Numbered from the stretch's first letter, positions 40,102 through 48,833 are shown. The stretch: DNA of 64,000 bases from Saprospiraceae bacterium (GCA_020848995.1 JADLHA010000028.1:62001-126000), one strand, 5' to 3'. Numbers and translations: made by a program. Notes: a model not told the origin generated them from the sequence alone.

Positions 40102-40117
40102 TAACTAACGTTAGTTA
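40102..40117. repeat. Perfect 16-base palindrome TAACTAACGTTAGTTA
   Basis: Lies midway in the gap between the converging rny and GH97 genes. No adjoining T tract; operator or chance structure. Confidence 0.7.
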
Positions 40118-40175
40118 ATCCTTTCAATGAGATGTACTGTGCAGGAAGTGAAAGGATCTTCAGAACAAGGTGAAT

Positions 40176-42290
40176 TCATTCTGCAGCCCTTAAACTGATG
40201 GCACAACCCCCACCTGGTGCAAGGCGGATGTTGAGTGCGTCGCGGGCATCAACCCTCTGCTCGGTGATCTTGTAGGCCATTGGCCGGGTTTGCCAGTGGG
40301 CATCGGGCGCATCTGCATAGATCCGTGCGACGTATTTCCGGCCGGGCTCGAGAAAGTCGAGACGGAGGGTAACCTTTCTGGCCAGTTCATCGGTGATCAT
40401 CCCCACGTACCAATCTGCCGAATCCTTTTGCCTTCGGGCCGTGAAGACATAATCGCCTGGAACGGCATCCACGACCACCGTGCTGTCCCAGTCCGTGGGC
40501 ACTTCGCGGATAAACTGAAAGGGCCCGGGGTGGCGCTCGTAATCTTCCACATTTCCGGCAGCCATTTGCAGTGGACTGTAAAGGGTCACGTACAAAGCAA
40601 GCTGCTTGCAAAGCGTGGTGTGTACGCGCCGCAAGGCAAAGGAGTCACCCGCAGCGGCGTGGGTTGGAAAAATGCCGGGCGTATAATCCATTGGACCACC
40701 CAGTAGCCTGGTGAAAGGCAGGATGGTTTCATGTTCGGGAGGATTGCCTGCACTCCAGGCGTTGAACTCGTTGCCACGGGCAGCTTCGCTGGAAAACCAG
40801 TTGGGATAGGTTCGATGCAGTCCTGTCGGACGCACGGACTCGTGGGAAACCAGGAAAAATTTGCGACGCGCCGTCTGCTGAGCCTGGTACAGGAAATGGT
40901 TGACCATCCACTGTCCGTCGTGGTGCTCCCCACGTGGCACAAGGCGTCCCACATAACCCGTTTTAACCCCCTTGTAGCCCAGGTTTTCCATCAGATCGAG
41001 TGCAGCCGGCAACTGCCGTTCATAATCCGTTACCGCACCGTAGGTCTCGTGGTGCATCATGAGCCCGACGCCACGTTCTTGGGCGTATTGGCTGATGCGT
41101 GGCAGGTCAATGTCGGGATAGGCCTCGGTAAAACTAAATTTGCGTTCGCTCCAGCCGCCATCGCCGTGTTCCCATCCTCGGTTCCATCCTTCCGCCAACA
41201 GGTAAGTAAACCCATTTGCAGCGGCAAAGTCAATCAGGCGTTGCATAGATCCGGTCGTCGCGCCGTGGGGTAAGGACAGGGAATCACCTTCATCCCGGGG
41301 ACCTGCCCAGGAACGGGTGCCGAGGTGCATCTCCCACCAGATCCCCATATACTTTCCCGGTTTGAGCCAACTGAAGTCGCCCTCTGCCGGATCCTCGTTG
41401 AGGTGAAGGATGATGCGATTGGTCAGCAATTCGGGAGCTCGCCTCGCGATCAGCAACACGCGCCAGGGCGTGCGGTCGCCAAGCCTCAAATACGCCTTAT
41501 TGCCCACGGCATCGGGAACGAGGTGGGCGGCCAGGATGAGCTCCCCGCGGTCTATGTCGAGCTGCATGGCGGGGTAGTTAACCAGCGCCGCCTCGTGAAT
41601 GCTTAGCCATAGGCCATCGGCAGTGCGCATCGTCAAAGGGGTCTGTACCGTGGAGTCGCTGATCTGACTTCGAAACCCGATGCCGTGGGGCCAGAGCTCC
41701 TGCGACGCATGAACCTGGCTCAGGGGTGTCCGGGCGTATGCATACTCGTTGGTGTCGTAGTCCCCCGGAATCCAGAAAGCCTCGTGGTCTCCGGCCAACG
41801 GAAAACTGGTCAGCTCTTCGGCTACAATAAAGGCCTCCTGTCGCCCGGATGAGGGAAAATGGTAGCGAAAGCCAACGCCGTCATTGAATACCATGCATTC
41901 GAGGTCGAGCCGTTTTCCGGAGGCCGTTTGCTCAAAATGCACGACCATCCTGCTGCAGCGCTTCCGGAGTTGGCGTTCCTCCCCCCATTGGGGTTCCCAG
42001 CGCTCATCCACTGACGAAGTATCGATGCTCAGCCAGCGGAAGCCCTTTTCGAGTGGACCCTGTCCAACGAGGTTAAAACCCATTTTTCCCTGCTTGATCA
42101 AGCTCTTCTTGTCGGCATAAACGGAATAGCGGATCTCCCCATCGGCGGTGAGCTGGATGTTGAATTGAACGGAGAGATCCGGAGAAAAAAGGTTGAAAAA
42201 CCGGCTTGCACACACCGGTTCGAGCGCACAAAAGACCCAAAATACGCACAGCAGACTCATGCGAAAGGTAAAAGCAGGAATGAGCATCAT
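40176..42290 (-). CDS. Glycoside hydrolase family 97 alpha-glucosidase (SusB type, inverting)
   Basis: 704 residues with a signal peptide (SLLCVFWVFCALEPVCA). The N-terminal beta-sandwich is followed by a (beta/alpha)8 barrel with GH97 signatures: VGLMMHHETYG, GVKTGYVG, LVSHESVRPTGLHRTYPN, SSEAARGNEF and GGPMDYTPGIF. The Glu in HHET and HESVRPTG and the Glu in SEAARGNE match the bases and acid of inverting SusB, rather than the Asp nucleophile of retaining members. It removes terminal alpha-glucose from starch-type oligosaccharides in the periplasm. No SusC/SusD pair adjoins it. A TAATTTTG box lies five bases before this ATG; an internal ATG at 42260 is an alternative start. Confidence 0.92.
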   Translation of the reverse strand: MMLIPAFTFRMSLLCVFWVFCALEPVCASRFFNLFSPDLSVQFNIQLTADGEIRYSVYADKKSLIKQGKMGFNLVGQGPLEKGFRWLSIDTSSVDERWEPQWGEERQLRKRCSRMVVHFEQTASGKRLDLECMVFNDGVGFRYHFPSSGRQEAFIVAEELTSFPLAGDHEAFWIPGDYDTNEYAYARTPLSQVHASQELWPHGIGFRSQISDSTVQTPLTMRTADGLWLSIHEAALVNYPAMQLDIDRGELILAAHLVPDAVGNKAYLRLGDRTPWRVLLIARRAPELLTNRIILHLNEDPAEGDFSWLKPGKYMGIWWEMHLGTRSWAGPRDEGDSLSLPHGATTGSMQRLIDFAAANGFTYLLAEGWNRGWEHGDGGWSERKFSFTEAYPDIDLPRISQYAQERGVGLMMHHETYGAVTDYERQLPAALDLMENLGYKGVKTGYVGRLVPRGEHHDGQWMVNHFLYQAQQTARRKFFLVSHESVRPTGLHRTYPNWFSSEAARGNEFNAWSAGNPPEHETILPFTRLLGGPMDYTPGIFPTHAAAGDSFALRRVHTTLCKQLALYVTLYSPLQMAAGNVEDYERHPGPFQFIREVPTDWDSTVVVDAVPGDYVFTARRQKDSADWYVGMITDELARKVTLRLDFLEPGRKYVARIYADAPDAHWQTRPMAYKITEQRVDARDALNIRLAPGGGCAISLRAAE

Positions 42291-42295
42291 GGAGG

Positions 42296-42303
42296 CAAAA
42301 TTA
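42296..42303 (-). promoter_or_regulatory. -7 box just before the GH97 start
   Basis: The minus strand reads TAATTTTG (exact TAnnTTTG), five bases before the ATG at 42290. Either the mRNA is leaderless or translation begins at the internal ATG 30 bases on. Confidence 0.45.
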
Positions 42304-42459
42304 GACAGGAATCATTGCATAAATGGGAAGTTGGCCTTCAGCAAAGCTTCCGGACGGAACCCCTCAGAACAATGAACCAATGCGCTGACCCTGCGTTCCC
42401 TAAACACTGGGCCGCCTGCAACGGAGCGTCCGGCGTGCGAAATCGAATTGCTTCAACCC

Positions 42460-42993
42460 ATGAAACTTTCTGACTTGTGGATAGGGGATCGCCTGTACAG
42501 CAACGCGCTGAAAGAGATCGTTCTGTTCGACGGCGAAGCGGAGGAGGGATTGGCCCGCGTTATCCATCGCGGGGTCAAACATCATTTGCCGGTCGAGGAC
42601 CTCTCTCCGGCTGGCGAAGAGGAATCATTGATCAACGAGGGGAAAGCTGAGGAGCATATCGCACTCCCTCCGCGCAAACGCCATGCACAAACGACCATAG
42701 ACCTGCATTATGACCAGGGCCTTAACGCATCAGAGGCAGCAGGCCCGGTACTCAACATCCTTCAGCACCAAATGGAACGCTGCAGGGCATTTATGAATGC
42801 TGCCGTTGAACACCGCATGACCAGACTGGTGATCATCCATGGAAAGGGCGATCAGGGCGTCTTGCGAAAAGCGGTGCGCTCTTTGCTGGAAACATACCCG
42901 GAAGTAACCGGGCAACGGCCTTCGCCGGATGAAGGATCCATCGAAGTCTTGCTGACCTTCCCCAACTCCCCACAAAAACGCTCAATGGGATGA
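42460..42993 (+). CDS. Smr-domain protein (MutS2-type endonuclease domain)
   Basis: About 177 residues from ATG 42460. The N-terminal ~70 residues form a small beta region (LSDLWIGDRLYSN...). The Smr domain occupies ~75-165: TIDLHYDQGL (LDLHG-like), HRMTRLVIIHGKGDQGVLRKAVRSLL (the HGxGxGxLR nicking motif) and a C-terminal EGSIEVLLTF strand. Stand-alone Smr domains nick branched DNA or RNA. The HGKG motif is intact. It overlaps the next gene by 4 bases (ATGA), so the two are translationally coupled. A TTG four codons earlier is in frame. Confidence 0.85.
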   Translation: MKLSDLWIGDRLYSNALKEIVLFDGEAEEGLARVIHRGVKHHLPVEDLSPAGEEESLINEGKAEEHIALPPRKRHAQTTIDLHYDQGLNASEAAGPVLNILQHQMERCRAFMNAAVEHRMTRLVIIHGKGDQGVLRKAVRSLLETYPEVTGQRPSPDEGSIEVLLTFPNSPQKRSMG

Positions 42994-43928
42994 AAACATC
43001 GATAAAGATTCTGGGTCCACTCCTTTGTGCCGCTTTGTGGGCATTCACGGGATGCAAACAAAAAGATGCAACCCTGAGCACGCCGACCATGGGAGAAGTT
43101 GTCATCGGTTGCGACGTGCAGTTGCGTCACCTGATGCAACAACAGGAGGAAATCTTCGAACAGCGCTATAAGTATGCCAAGGTCCATCTGAAATTTTTGA
43201 CGGAGCGCGATCTTCTGCAACAATGGCTTTCGGACAGCTTTCGCACGGTGATTATGGGAAGGGAGCTGAGTCCGGAAGAAACGCAGTACTTCCAGCAGCA
43301 GCGCCAGGTATCCCCCCGTCAATTTCCATTTGCACAGGGCGCCATCGCCTTGCTCACCCATCCATCCAATCCGGACAGCTCCCTGACCTACGAGGAACTG
43401 CTAGCGCTTTGCCGCGGAGCCCAGCCCGGACCTGAGGGTTTTTCGGGGGTGGTGTTGGAGGATGCCGCCTCCGGTATATCGCATTACGTCCTGAAACTGC
43501 TCGGACAATCTTCGTTCTCAGGCCCCGTTTATGCCCTGGCGGACAAAGCAGAAATTTTTGAATACCTCAAAAAGAACCCGGGAGCGCTGGCTTTAGTCGA
43601 CTGGGCGGAATTCAGCGATTCGGACGACCTCCAGCGCCAAAGGCAGCTGCGGGAACTCACACGGGTTGGAATCACCCGGCCTGCAGATTCCACCCAATAT
43701 GGATACCTTTTCCCCGACCAGTATTCCTTGCAAGACAGCCGTTACCCGCTTCAACGCACCTGGCAATTCGCCAGCTCTTCAGGGCGTTCAGACCTCGGTC
43801 TTGGATTTGCGTCCTTTGTCACTGGCGAGATCGGCCAGCGCATCATCCTCAAGGCTGGCCTCCTCCCTTTGTTTCAGACCGAGCGATGGATTGAGTTTGT
43901 ACCAGGCGATTTTAGAGTCGTACAATAA
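42990..43928 (+). CDS. PstS-like substrate-binding lipoprotein
   Basis: 312 residues with a lipoprotein signal (LCAALWAFTGC, Cys22). PBP-like domain: VVIGCDVQLRHLMQQQEEIF, FRTVIMGRELSPEE, QGAIALLTHPSNPDSSLTYEEL and a late FASFVTGEIGQRIILKAGLLP. Similar proteins are annotated as phosphate ABC transporter substrate-binding (PstSII-like) in Bacteroidota. No pstCAB genes follow, so it may bind phosphate or another anion for a remote transporter. It overlaps smr by 4 bases; the following 110 bases are very AT-rich. Confidence 0.82.
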   Translation: MKTSIKILGPLLCAALWAFTGCKQKDATLSTPTMGEVVIGCDVQLRHLMQQQEEIFEQRYKYAKVHLKFLTERDLLQQWLSDSFRTVIMGRELSPEETQYFQQQRQVSPRQFPFAQGAIALLTHPSNPDSSLTYEELLALCRGAQPGPEGFSGVVLEDAASGISHYVLKLLGQSSFSGPVYALADKAEIFEYLKKNPGALALVDWAEFSDSDDLQRQRQLRELTRVGITRPADSTQYGYLFPDQYSLQDSRYPLQRTWQFASSSGRSDLGLGFASFVTGEIGQRIILKAGLLPLFQTERWIEFVPGDFRVVQ

Positions 43929-44160
43929 TTTTTAAATTAATCTATATCAGATATTTATATATTATATTATTATTTAATGCTTCTTTTGCTGGGTTCTTCA
44001 AAAAAATTAAACACAATTTTAACTAAAGAAATCTAACGCATTGGTGCCTAAACTTGTCAAAAGGGAAAATGAACAAATGATGAAGACTGGTTTTTATGAA
44101 ATATCATCTCGCGCCAAAAGCATTAATTTTGGCCGCATTTTCGAAGAAAAATCGACCAGC

Positions 44161-45771
44161 ATGAAAGTTCTGTTGACCTCTGTTTTGACTCTGGGGGCCT
44201 TTTTGATCGCGTTGCGCGCGCAAACGACCGAAGAGGGCTTGCGACACCTCGAAAACGAGAATTTTAAATCGGCTTTGGGCGTATTTGACCAGTTGATCGC
44301 CATGCAACCCAAGAACCATCTCCACCATTACAACAAGGGGGAGGTGCTCTTTGCCATGGAGGATTACCAGGCATCTGCGGCTGCCTACCGCAAAGGTCTG
44401 GAAGTGAGTTCAAAGTGCGATGAATGCCGGATAGGACTGGCAAAGATCGAGTTGGTGAAGGGGCAGCGAGATGAGGCCAACGATTTCATCGAATCGGCCC
44501 TGAAGGGCAATTCCAAAAGGGCGGGCATCCATGCACTCGCCGGCAGGGCCTACCTCTACGCCAGCACTCCGATGGTGGAACAGGCTTTGCCGCTTTTGGA
44601 GAAGGCCCGTGACCTCGACCCAAAACAAGCAAAGCACTGGATCTACCTGGGCGACGCCTATTATCAGAAAAAGGAATTGGGGCAGGCCATGACCGCCTAT
44701 GAGACCGCAGTTGAAAAGGATAAAAGCGATCCGGAAACCTACGTCAAAATGTCCAGGATCTGGGCGGAAGGAAAGAATCTGGACCTGGCGATCCAACAGC
44801 TGGAGACGGCCATTGAGATCAGCCCGGGATATGCTTTGGCGTATAAAGAGCTCTACGAGATGTTTATTCGTGCTCGCAAATTCGACAAGGTCGTTCCCGT
44901 ACTGGAGAAATACGTGTCCCTTGCCGGAACGGACGTGGATGCCCGCGTGCGCCTGGTGAAATTTCTGAGCTACCAGGCCAAGGATTACCAGCGCGCCATC
45001 CTTGAAGGAAACAAAATTTTGGAAACCTATCCGGACCAATACACCATCCATCGATGGCTCGCATGGTCTTTTTATGAAACCGGTGAGTTTAACAATTCGC
45101 TGCAGTCGAGTTACCGCCTGCTTGACGCAGTGCGTCAGGGCGATACGGCTACGATGAAACTTTATCCAAGCGACTACGAGTATGCCGGGAAAGCTGCCAT
45201 CAAGCTTAAACTCAAGGACACAGCAGATGCTTTTTTTGAACAGGTCATCGCTTTACAGCCGGAACGCCTGCAGGAAATTGCCGGCCAATTGGCCAAATCC
45301 TATTACGACGTCAAATTGTACGAAAACGCCGTGGCCTGGTACCTGCGAAAAAACGAAATCACAACGCTCACCATTAACGAACTGCTCTACCTGGGACTCT
45401 CCCAAAAACTGCTCCGCGACTACAGTGGCGCAGACACCACCTTTGGAACGATCCTGGCCAAATCGCCGGCATACGAATACGGTTGGTTGCAGCGCGCCGA
45501 CATCAACCATAAGATGGATACGGCTGAAACAAAAGCGTTTTTAGCAAAGCCTTACTACGACAAATACATCGAGCTGGCTTCTGCCGCGCCGGAGAAGAAT
45601 AAGGTCGGCCTCATCGAAGCCTATCTCTACATGCTCGTTTACAGTGCCCAGGCGGGCGAGTACGATACAGCCAGGTCTTATTGTGACCTCGTTCTGAACC
45701 TGGATGCAAATGAATCCCGCGCACTCGAATACGCCAAGATCCTAAACGGCAACAAGTCGAAAGGACGATAG
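44161..45771 (+). CDS. Exported TPR protein
   Basis: About 536 residues from ATG 44161, with a signal peptide (LLTSVLTLGAFLIALRAQ). The mature part is nearly all TPRs: NFKSALGVFDQLIAMQP, YQASAAAYRKGLEVS, LGQAMTAYETAVEKD, LDLAIQQLETAIEISP, FDKVVPVLEKYVSLA and more, to residue ~530. Bacteroidota have many such periplasmic TPR scaffolds. The frame is open 40 codons upstream (TTG 44041), but those residues are not signal-like and the internal ATG gives a clear signal peptide. Confidence 0.85.
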   Translation: MKVLLTSVLTLGAFLIALRAQTTEEGLRHLENENFKSALGVFDQLIAMQPKNHLHHYNKGEVLFAMEDYQASAAAYRKGLEVSSKCDECRIGLAKIELVKGQRDEANDFIESALKGNSKRAGIHALAGRAYLYASTPMVEQALPLLEKARDLDPKQAKHWIYLGDAYYQKKELGQAMTAYETAVEKDKSDPETYVKMSRIWAEGKNLDLAIQQLETAIEISPGYALAYKELYEMFIRARKFDKVVPVLEKYVSLAGTDVDARVRLVKFLSYQAKDYQRAILEGNKILETYPDQYTIHRWLAWSFYETGEFNNSLQSSYRLLDAVRQGDTATMKLYPSDYEYAGKAAIKLKLKDTADAFFEQVIALQPERLQEIAGQLAKSYYDVKLYENAVAWYLRKNEITTLTINELLYLGLSQKLLRDYSGADTTFGTILAKSPAYEYGWLQRADINHKMDTAETKAFLAKPYYDKYIELASAAPEKNKVGLIEAYLYMLVYSAQAGEYDTARSYCDLVLNLDANESRALEYAKILNGNKSKGR

Positions 45772-46181
45772 ATCCTCACGGAGGAAATTGTGCTCATCTA
45801 ATCCTCGGGATGCGATTTCTGCAAGATTGTTGGCAGCTCCACGGATCGGTGTGTCAACCACCGAAAAACGAAAGGGGACCGCGGTGAAGGAAGCTATGTG
45901 GAGCAACAACTGACTGAACCTAAACGAAGGATTGTGCAACTCTAAATTCATTTCGTGCTTAAGCCTGTGTGGGCTGGATGGCGCAATAGTGGGTTATTCG
46001 AGGTACCCGTTACTCTTGACAAACTTTGACTAACGGCAAAAACTGAAAACAACTGTGATTCAGGAAATTCAAGGGAAATGGGACATAACGGCCAGTATAC
46101 GCGATGCGAGGGGCGTTAGCTGAAGTGTCGTCTTATACATGGTTATGGGAGGTTTAATTCGAAGTCAAGTTATGAAAGTTG
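45772..46181. other. Intergenic region with a third repeat copy
   Basis: About 410 bases. The centre (45879-46001) is the inverted copy of the 17.9-kb repeat unit; the rest is AT-richer than its surroundings and shows no gene or RNA fold. Confidence 0.6.
45879..46001 (-). repeat. Repeat unit, copy 3, inverted
   Basis: The minus strand aligns with the two copies at 17871 and 18025: CACTATTGCGCCA, CCAGCCCACACAGGC, then TGAATTTAGAGTTGCACAAT, CAGTCAGTTGTTGCTCCACA and TAGCTTCCTTCACCGCGG. Roughly 75% identity by eye. It also shares TCGAATAAC upstream with copy 1, but the terminal inverted repeat AGGGCACTTCTAA is missing here. Confidence 0.75.
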
Positions 46182-46364
46182 TTATTGTCTTATGATTGAA
46201 TGCAACGTTCCAATTTTTATTTCCTTATGCATTGGAACAGGAACCGTGATCGTAGAGTTTGGTATTACTTTTTGCATTATTTGATGACTTCCTTTTTGTA
46301 TTACTTTAACAAATCCATGTTTTGACAAAATTAAGCAAATCTCTTTTCCAGAAAGATGCTTCAT
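46182..46364 (-). CDS. hicA: HicA-type mRNA interferase toxin, short
   Basis: 60 residues with the HicA dsRNA-binding fold: LSGKEICLILSKHGFVKVIQ, then KGSHQIM with catalytic His27, TVPVPMHKEIKIGTL and HSIIRQ. Most HicA proteins run ~10 residues further (RQAGLSxEEF); here a stop follows RQ directly. HicA cleaves mRNA when not bound by HicB. It is 4 bases after hicB and surely co-transcribed. Whether the short form is toxic is open. Confidence 0.85.
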   Translation of the reverse strand: MKHLSGKEICLILSKHGFVKVIQKGSHQIMQKVIPNSTITVPVPMHKEIKIGTLHSIIRQ

Positions 46365-46368
46365 TTTG

Positions 46369-46593
46369 TTAAACGTTAACTGTAACCCTAGAAATTTGTA
46401 TTTCGTTATTCAATCTTCTACTTATTTCACTTTCAGATGCAGTTTCATAAAACAATTCTATCGCTTCTATCAAGTTTGATTTTGCTTCTTCAGCATTATC
46501 CCCTTGGCTGGCAATATCAAGTTCTGGGCAAAGAGAAATAAACATTTTATCCTCCTTTTCTATCACAGCGGTTAATTCTATTTTTCTGTTCAT
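46369..46593 (-). CDS. hicB: HicB-type antitoxin
   Basis: 74 residues with the HicB RNase-H-like fold: IELTAVIEKEDKMFISLCPELDIASQGDNAEEAKSNLIEAIELF, and a C-terminal ISRRLNNEIQISRVTVNV. It neutralises HicA by direct binding. There is no recognisable C-terminal ribbon-helix-helix or HTH DNA-binding domain, so autoregulation may depend on another factor. It is the first gene of the hicBA pair, opposite to the more common hicAB order. The locus is AT-richer than its neighbours, suggesting acquisition. Confidence 0.85.
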   Translation of the reverse strand: MNRKIELTAVIEKEDKMFISLCPELDIASQGDNAEEAKSNLIEAIELFYETASESEISRRLNNEIQISRVTVNV

Positions 46594-46597
46594 TCTT

Positions 46598-46605
46598 CAA
46601 ATATA
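46598..46605 (-). promoter_or_regulatory. -7 box, leaderless promoter of hicBA
   Basis: The minus strand reads TATATTTG, exact to TAnnTTTG, with four bases before the hicB ATG. Transcription would start at or next to the ATG. No -33 box is evident. Confidence 0.5.
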
Positions 46606-46712
46606 ATGCTTTTTTAAATCTACCATAACTAGGCGCTATCTGTAGGCGCATTGGATCGCGTGAATCCGGAAAATGCTCTCCGGCCCTTGAGAACAATGAC
46701 GACTCTGGCTGA

Positions 46713-47321
46713 TTACCGGATGGAAAACTCAAACAGGCATTCGCCGTTGAGCAGGCCGCGGAGCTGGTCGCCGATGTTGACCGGCCCCACTCCAGCAGGC
46801 GTTCCTGTAAATAAAATGTCGCCTTTGTTGACGAGGAAGAACTGGCTTAGGTAATGGATGAGCTTCGGTACGGGAAACAGCATATCGCCAATCGTTCCCG
46901 ATTGTACCAGCCGGTCGTTGACGAACAATTCGAATTGCAATGCGTTTTGCTGAACGCAGTCGATGGGAATCCAACGGCCACATACGGCCGACTGGTCGAA
47001 CGCTTTGCTGATCTCCCATGGCAGCGAGCGCTCTTTGCACCGGCGCTGCAGATCCCTCGCAGTAAAATCGATCCCAACACTGACATGGCTCAGATAGGAC
47101 CACGCTTTTTCTTCCGGGATGGATTTTCCCTTGCGGCCAAACTTGAAAATGAGCTCCAGTTCATGGTGGACTTCCTTGGAGAAGGACGGATAATAAAATG
47201 GCCGGTTGTCGCGCAACATGGCCGAAGCCGGTTTGAGAAAGACTACGGGTTCTTCCTCGGCCTGATTGCTGAGTTCGCGGATGTGTTCGGAATAATTTCT
47301 TCCAATGCAAAACAGCGTCAT
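46713..47321 (-). CDS. Fumarylacetoacetate hydrolase (FAH) family protein
   Basis: About 202 residues from ATG 47321. Motifs of the FAH fold: FCIGRNYSEHIRE, VFLKPASAML, HHELELIFKFG (metal-binding Glu-x-Glu), VGIDFTARDLQ and GDILFTGTPAGVGPVNIGD. This size group includes acylpyruvases and oxaloacetate decarboxylases/isomerases. It probably clears oxaloacetate or similar oxo acids. It is 34 bases after trpS on the minus strand and likely the last gene of ridA-trpS-FAH. Confidence 0.87.
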   Translation of the reverse strand: MTLFCIGRNYSEHIRELSNQAEEEPVVFLKPASAMLRDNRPFYYPSFSKEVHHELELIFKFGRKGKSIPEEKAWSYLSHVSVGIDFTARDLQRRCKERSLPWEISKAFDQSAVCGRWIPIDCVQQNALQFELFVNDRLVQSGTIGDMLFPVPKLIHYLSQFFLVNKGDILFTGTPAGVGPVNIGDQLRGLLNGECLFEFSIR

Positions 47322-47355
47322 AGACAAACGGTTGTTAGTGATTGTAACGGACCCG

Positions 47356-48372
47356 CTACCTGGACAATGGCTGTCCAAGTCCGACAATGGTTTTTACTTC
47401 AGACAGCGTTTTGGCCGCGCGCTCGCGTATGTGGGCGGAAGACCGCCGGATGCGATCTTTGATGGCCTTTTTGTCTTCGAGTAAGCGGCGCTTTTCTTCC
47501 TGGAAGGGTAAGGCGATCGATACCAGCGATTCTGCAACCTGCTCTTTGAGCTTGCTGTATGCCAGCGACCCGCTCCCGTAGGCTTCGATCAACTCATCTG
47601 CAACAGGAGAGTGAGCCGCTCGCAGCAACATGAATAAGTTTTCTACACCGGGGCTCATCTGGTCGCCGGATTCCTGACCGGTGTCGGTCACGGCAGATCT
47701 GACTTGCTTGCGTATTTGTTCCGGGGTTGCAAAGACGTCGATGTAGTGCTTTTCTCCAGCGCTGGCACTCATTTTTCGCAAGGGGTCAGCGGTAGACATG
47801 ACTTTGGGCACTTCGGTGAACAAGGGCTCGGGCAGGGTGAAATAGTCTGTGCGGTAAATGTGGTTGAAGCGCTCTGCAATGTTGCGCGTCAACTCGAGGT
47901 GCTGCTCCTGGTCCTTGCCTACAGGGACACAATCTGCCCGGTAGATGAGGATATCGGCTGCCTGTAAAACCGGGTAGATGAAAAGTCCAGCAGAAACGAA
48001 AAGATCCTTGTCTTTCTCTCTGAGTTGCTGGGTTTTATCCTTGAACTGGGTCATGCGGCTCAACTCGCCGTAACTGCAGTTGCAGGCCAATATCCACGCG
48101 AGTTCAGCGTGCTCGGGAACGAGCGACTGGATAAATAGGTTCTCTTCCCGGATTCCGCAGGCCAGCAGGTTGATGGCCAAATCCCATACATTTTCCCGGA
48201 GCTGGGCAGGGGAATACGGCATGGTCATCGCATGATAGTCAACGACTGAAAAGATGCAGTCGTACGAAGATTGTAATTCGATCCAGTTTTGGACAGCGCC
48301 GAAGTAGCGGCCGAAATGCAGTTTTCCCGTGGGCTGGATTCCGCTGAGTACGATTTTAGTTGGCGAGGGCAT
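47356..48372 (-). CDS. trpS: Tryptophanyl-tRNA synthetase
   Basis: About 338 residues from ATG 48372 (ATG 48417 would overlap ridA). Class I motifs: GIQPTGKLHFGRYFGA (HIGH variant) and PLRKMSASAGEKHYI (KMSKS variant KMSAS). The CNCSYGELSRMTQFKDK region fits the tryptophan pocket. It charges tRNA-Trp. It begins 7 bases after the ridA stop. Confidence 0.96.
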   Translation of the reverse strand: MPSPTKIVLSGIQPTGKLHFGRYFGAVQNWIELQSSYDCIFSVVDYHAMTMPYSPAQLRENVWDLAINLLACGIREENLFIQSLVPEHAELAWILACNCSYGELSRMTQFKDKTQQLREKDKDLFVSAGLFIYPVLQAADILIYRADCVPVGKDQEQHLELTRNIAERFNHIYRTDYFTLPEPLFTEVPKVMSTADPLRKMSASAGEKHYIDVFATPEQIRKQVRSAVTDTGQESGDQMSPGVENLFMLLRAAHSPVADELIEAYGSGSLAYSKLKEQVAESLVSIALPFQEEKRRLLEDKKAIKDRIRRSSAHIRERAAKTLSEVKTIVGLGQPLSR

Positions 48373-48379
48373 GTCTGTT

Positions 48380-48760
48380 TCAGTTGGCTGCAATGCAACT
48401 GATCTCGATGTTGACAAAGCGCGGAAGCGCAGACACCTGCACCAACTCCCTGGCGGGTGGGTTCCCGTCGGTGAAATAGGTGGCGTAAACGGCGTTGATG
48501 GCGTTGAACTGGTGCATGTCTGCTACGAAAACCGTGCATTTTAGCACATGGGAGAAGTCCATCCCGGCAGCCCGGAGGATTGCGGAGATGTTGTCCAGCA
48601 CGCGGTGGGTCTCCTCCTCTATGGTTGCAGTGCGCAACGCTCCCGTGGCGGGGTCAATGGCAATCTGGCCGGAGATAAAAAGCAGGTTGCCCGTCTGGAC
48701 CGCCTGACTGTAGGGGCCAATGGGCTTTGGAGCGTCGGGGGTGAAAATGATCTTTTTCAT
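48380..48760 (-). CDS. ridA: RidA family deaminase
   Basis: 126 residues, the standard length. Starts with FTPDAPKPIGPYSQAVQTGNLLF, then GQIAIDPATGAL, and ends VSALPRFVNIEISCIA. The Arg in LPRFVNIEI is the substrate-carboxylate Arg; the conserved YSQA is present. It hydrolyses reactive enamines/imines from PLP enzymes. It is first in ridA-trpS-FAH. Confidence 0.93.
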   Translation of the reverse strand: MKKIIFTPDAPKPIGPYSQAVQTGNLLFISGQIAIDPATGALRTATIEEETHRVLDNISAILRAAGMDFSHVLKCTVFVADMHQFNAINAVYATYFTDGNPPARELVQVSALPRFVNIEISCIAAN

Positions 48761-48764
48761 CGGT

Positions 48765-48772
48765 CAAATTTA
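48765..48772 (-). promoter_or_regulatory. -7 box, near-leaderless promoter of ridA operon
   Basis: The minus strand reads TAAATTTG, exact to TAnnTTTG, four bases before the ridA ATG. It lies just after the terminator of rpmF. No -33 box is seen. Confidence 0.5.
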
Positions 48773-48775
48773 AAA

Positions 48776-48812
48776 TGCAAAAAGCTCCTCATACACCTAT
48801 GGGAGCTTTCCT
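48776..48812 (-). terminator. Terminator of the yceD-rpmF transcript
   Basis: The minus strand has AAAGCTCC and GGAGCTTT (plus-strand 48802-48809 and 48781-48788) as an 8-bp stem with a 13-base loop, followed by TT-GC; part of the T run lies in the stem. It sits 22 bases after the rpmF stop. Confidence 0.75.
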
Positions 48813-48833
48813 GATGCTGAAATTTGAATGGGC

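Noticed and set aside
40102..40117. TAACTAACGTTAGTTA as a shared terminator for rny and GH97
   Set aside because: Perfect palindrome but AT-rich, no T tract on either side, so not scored as a terminator.
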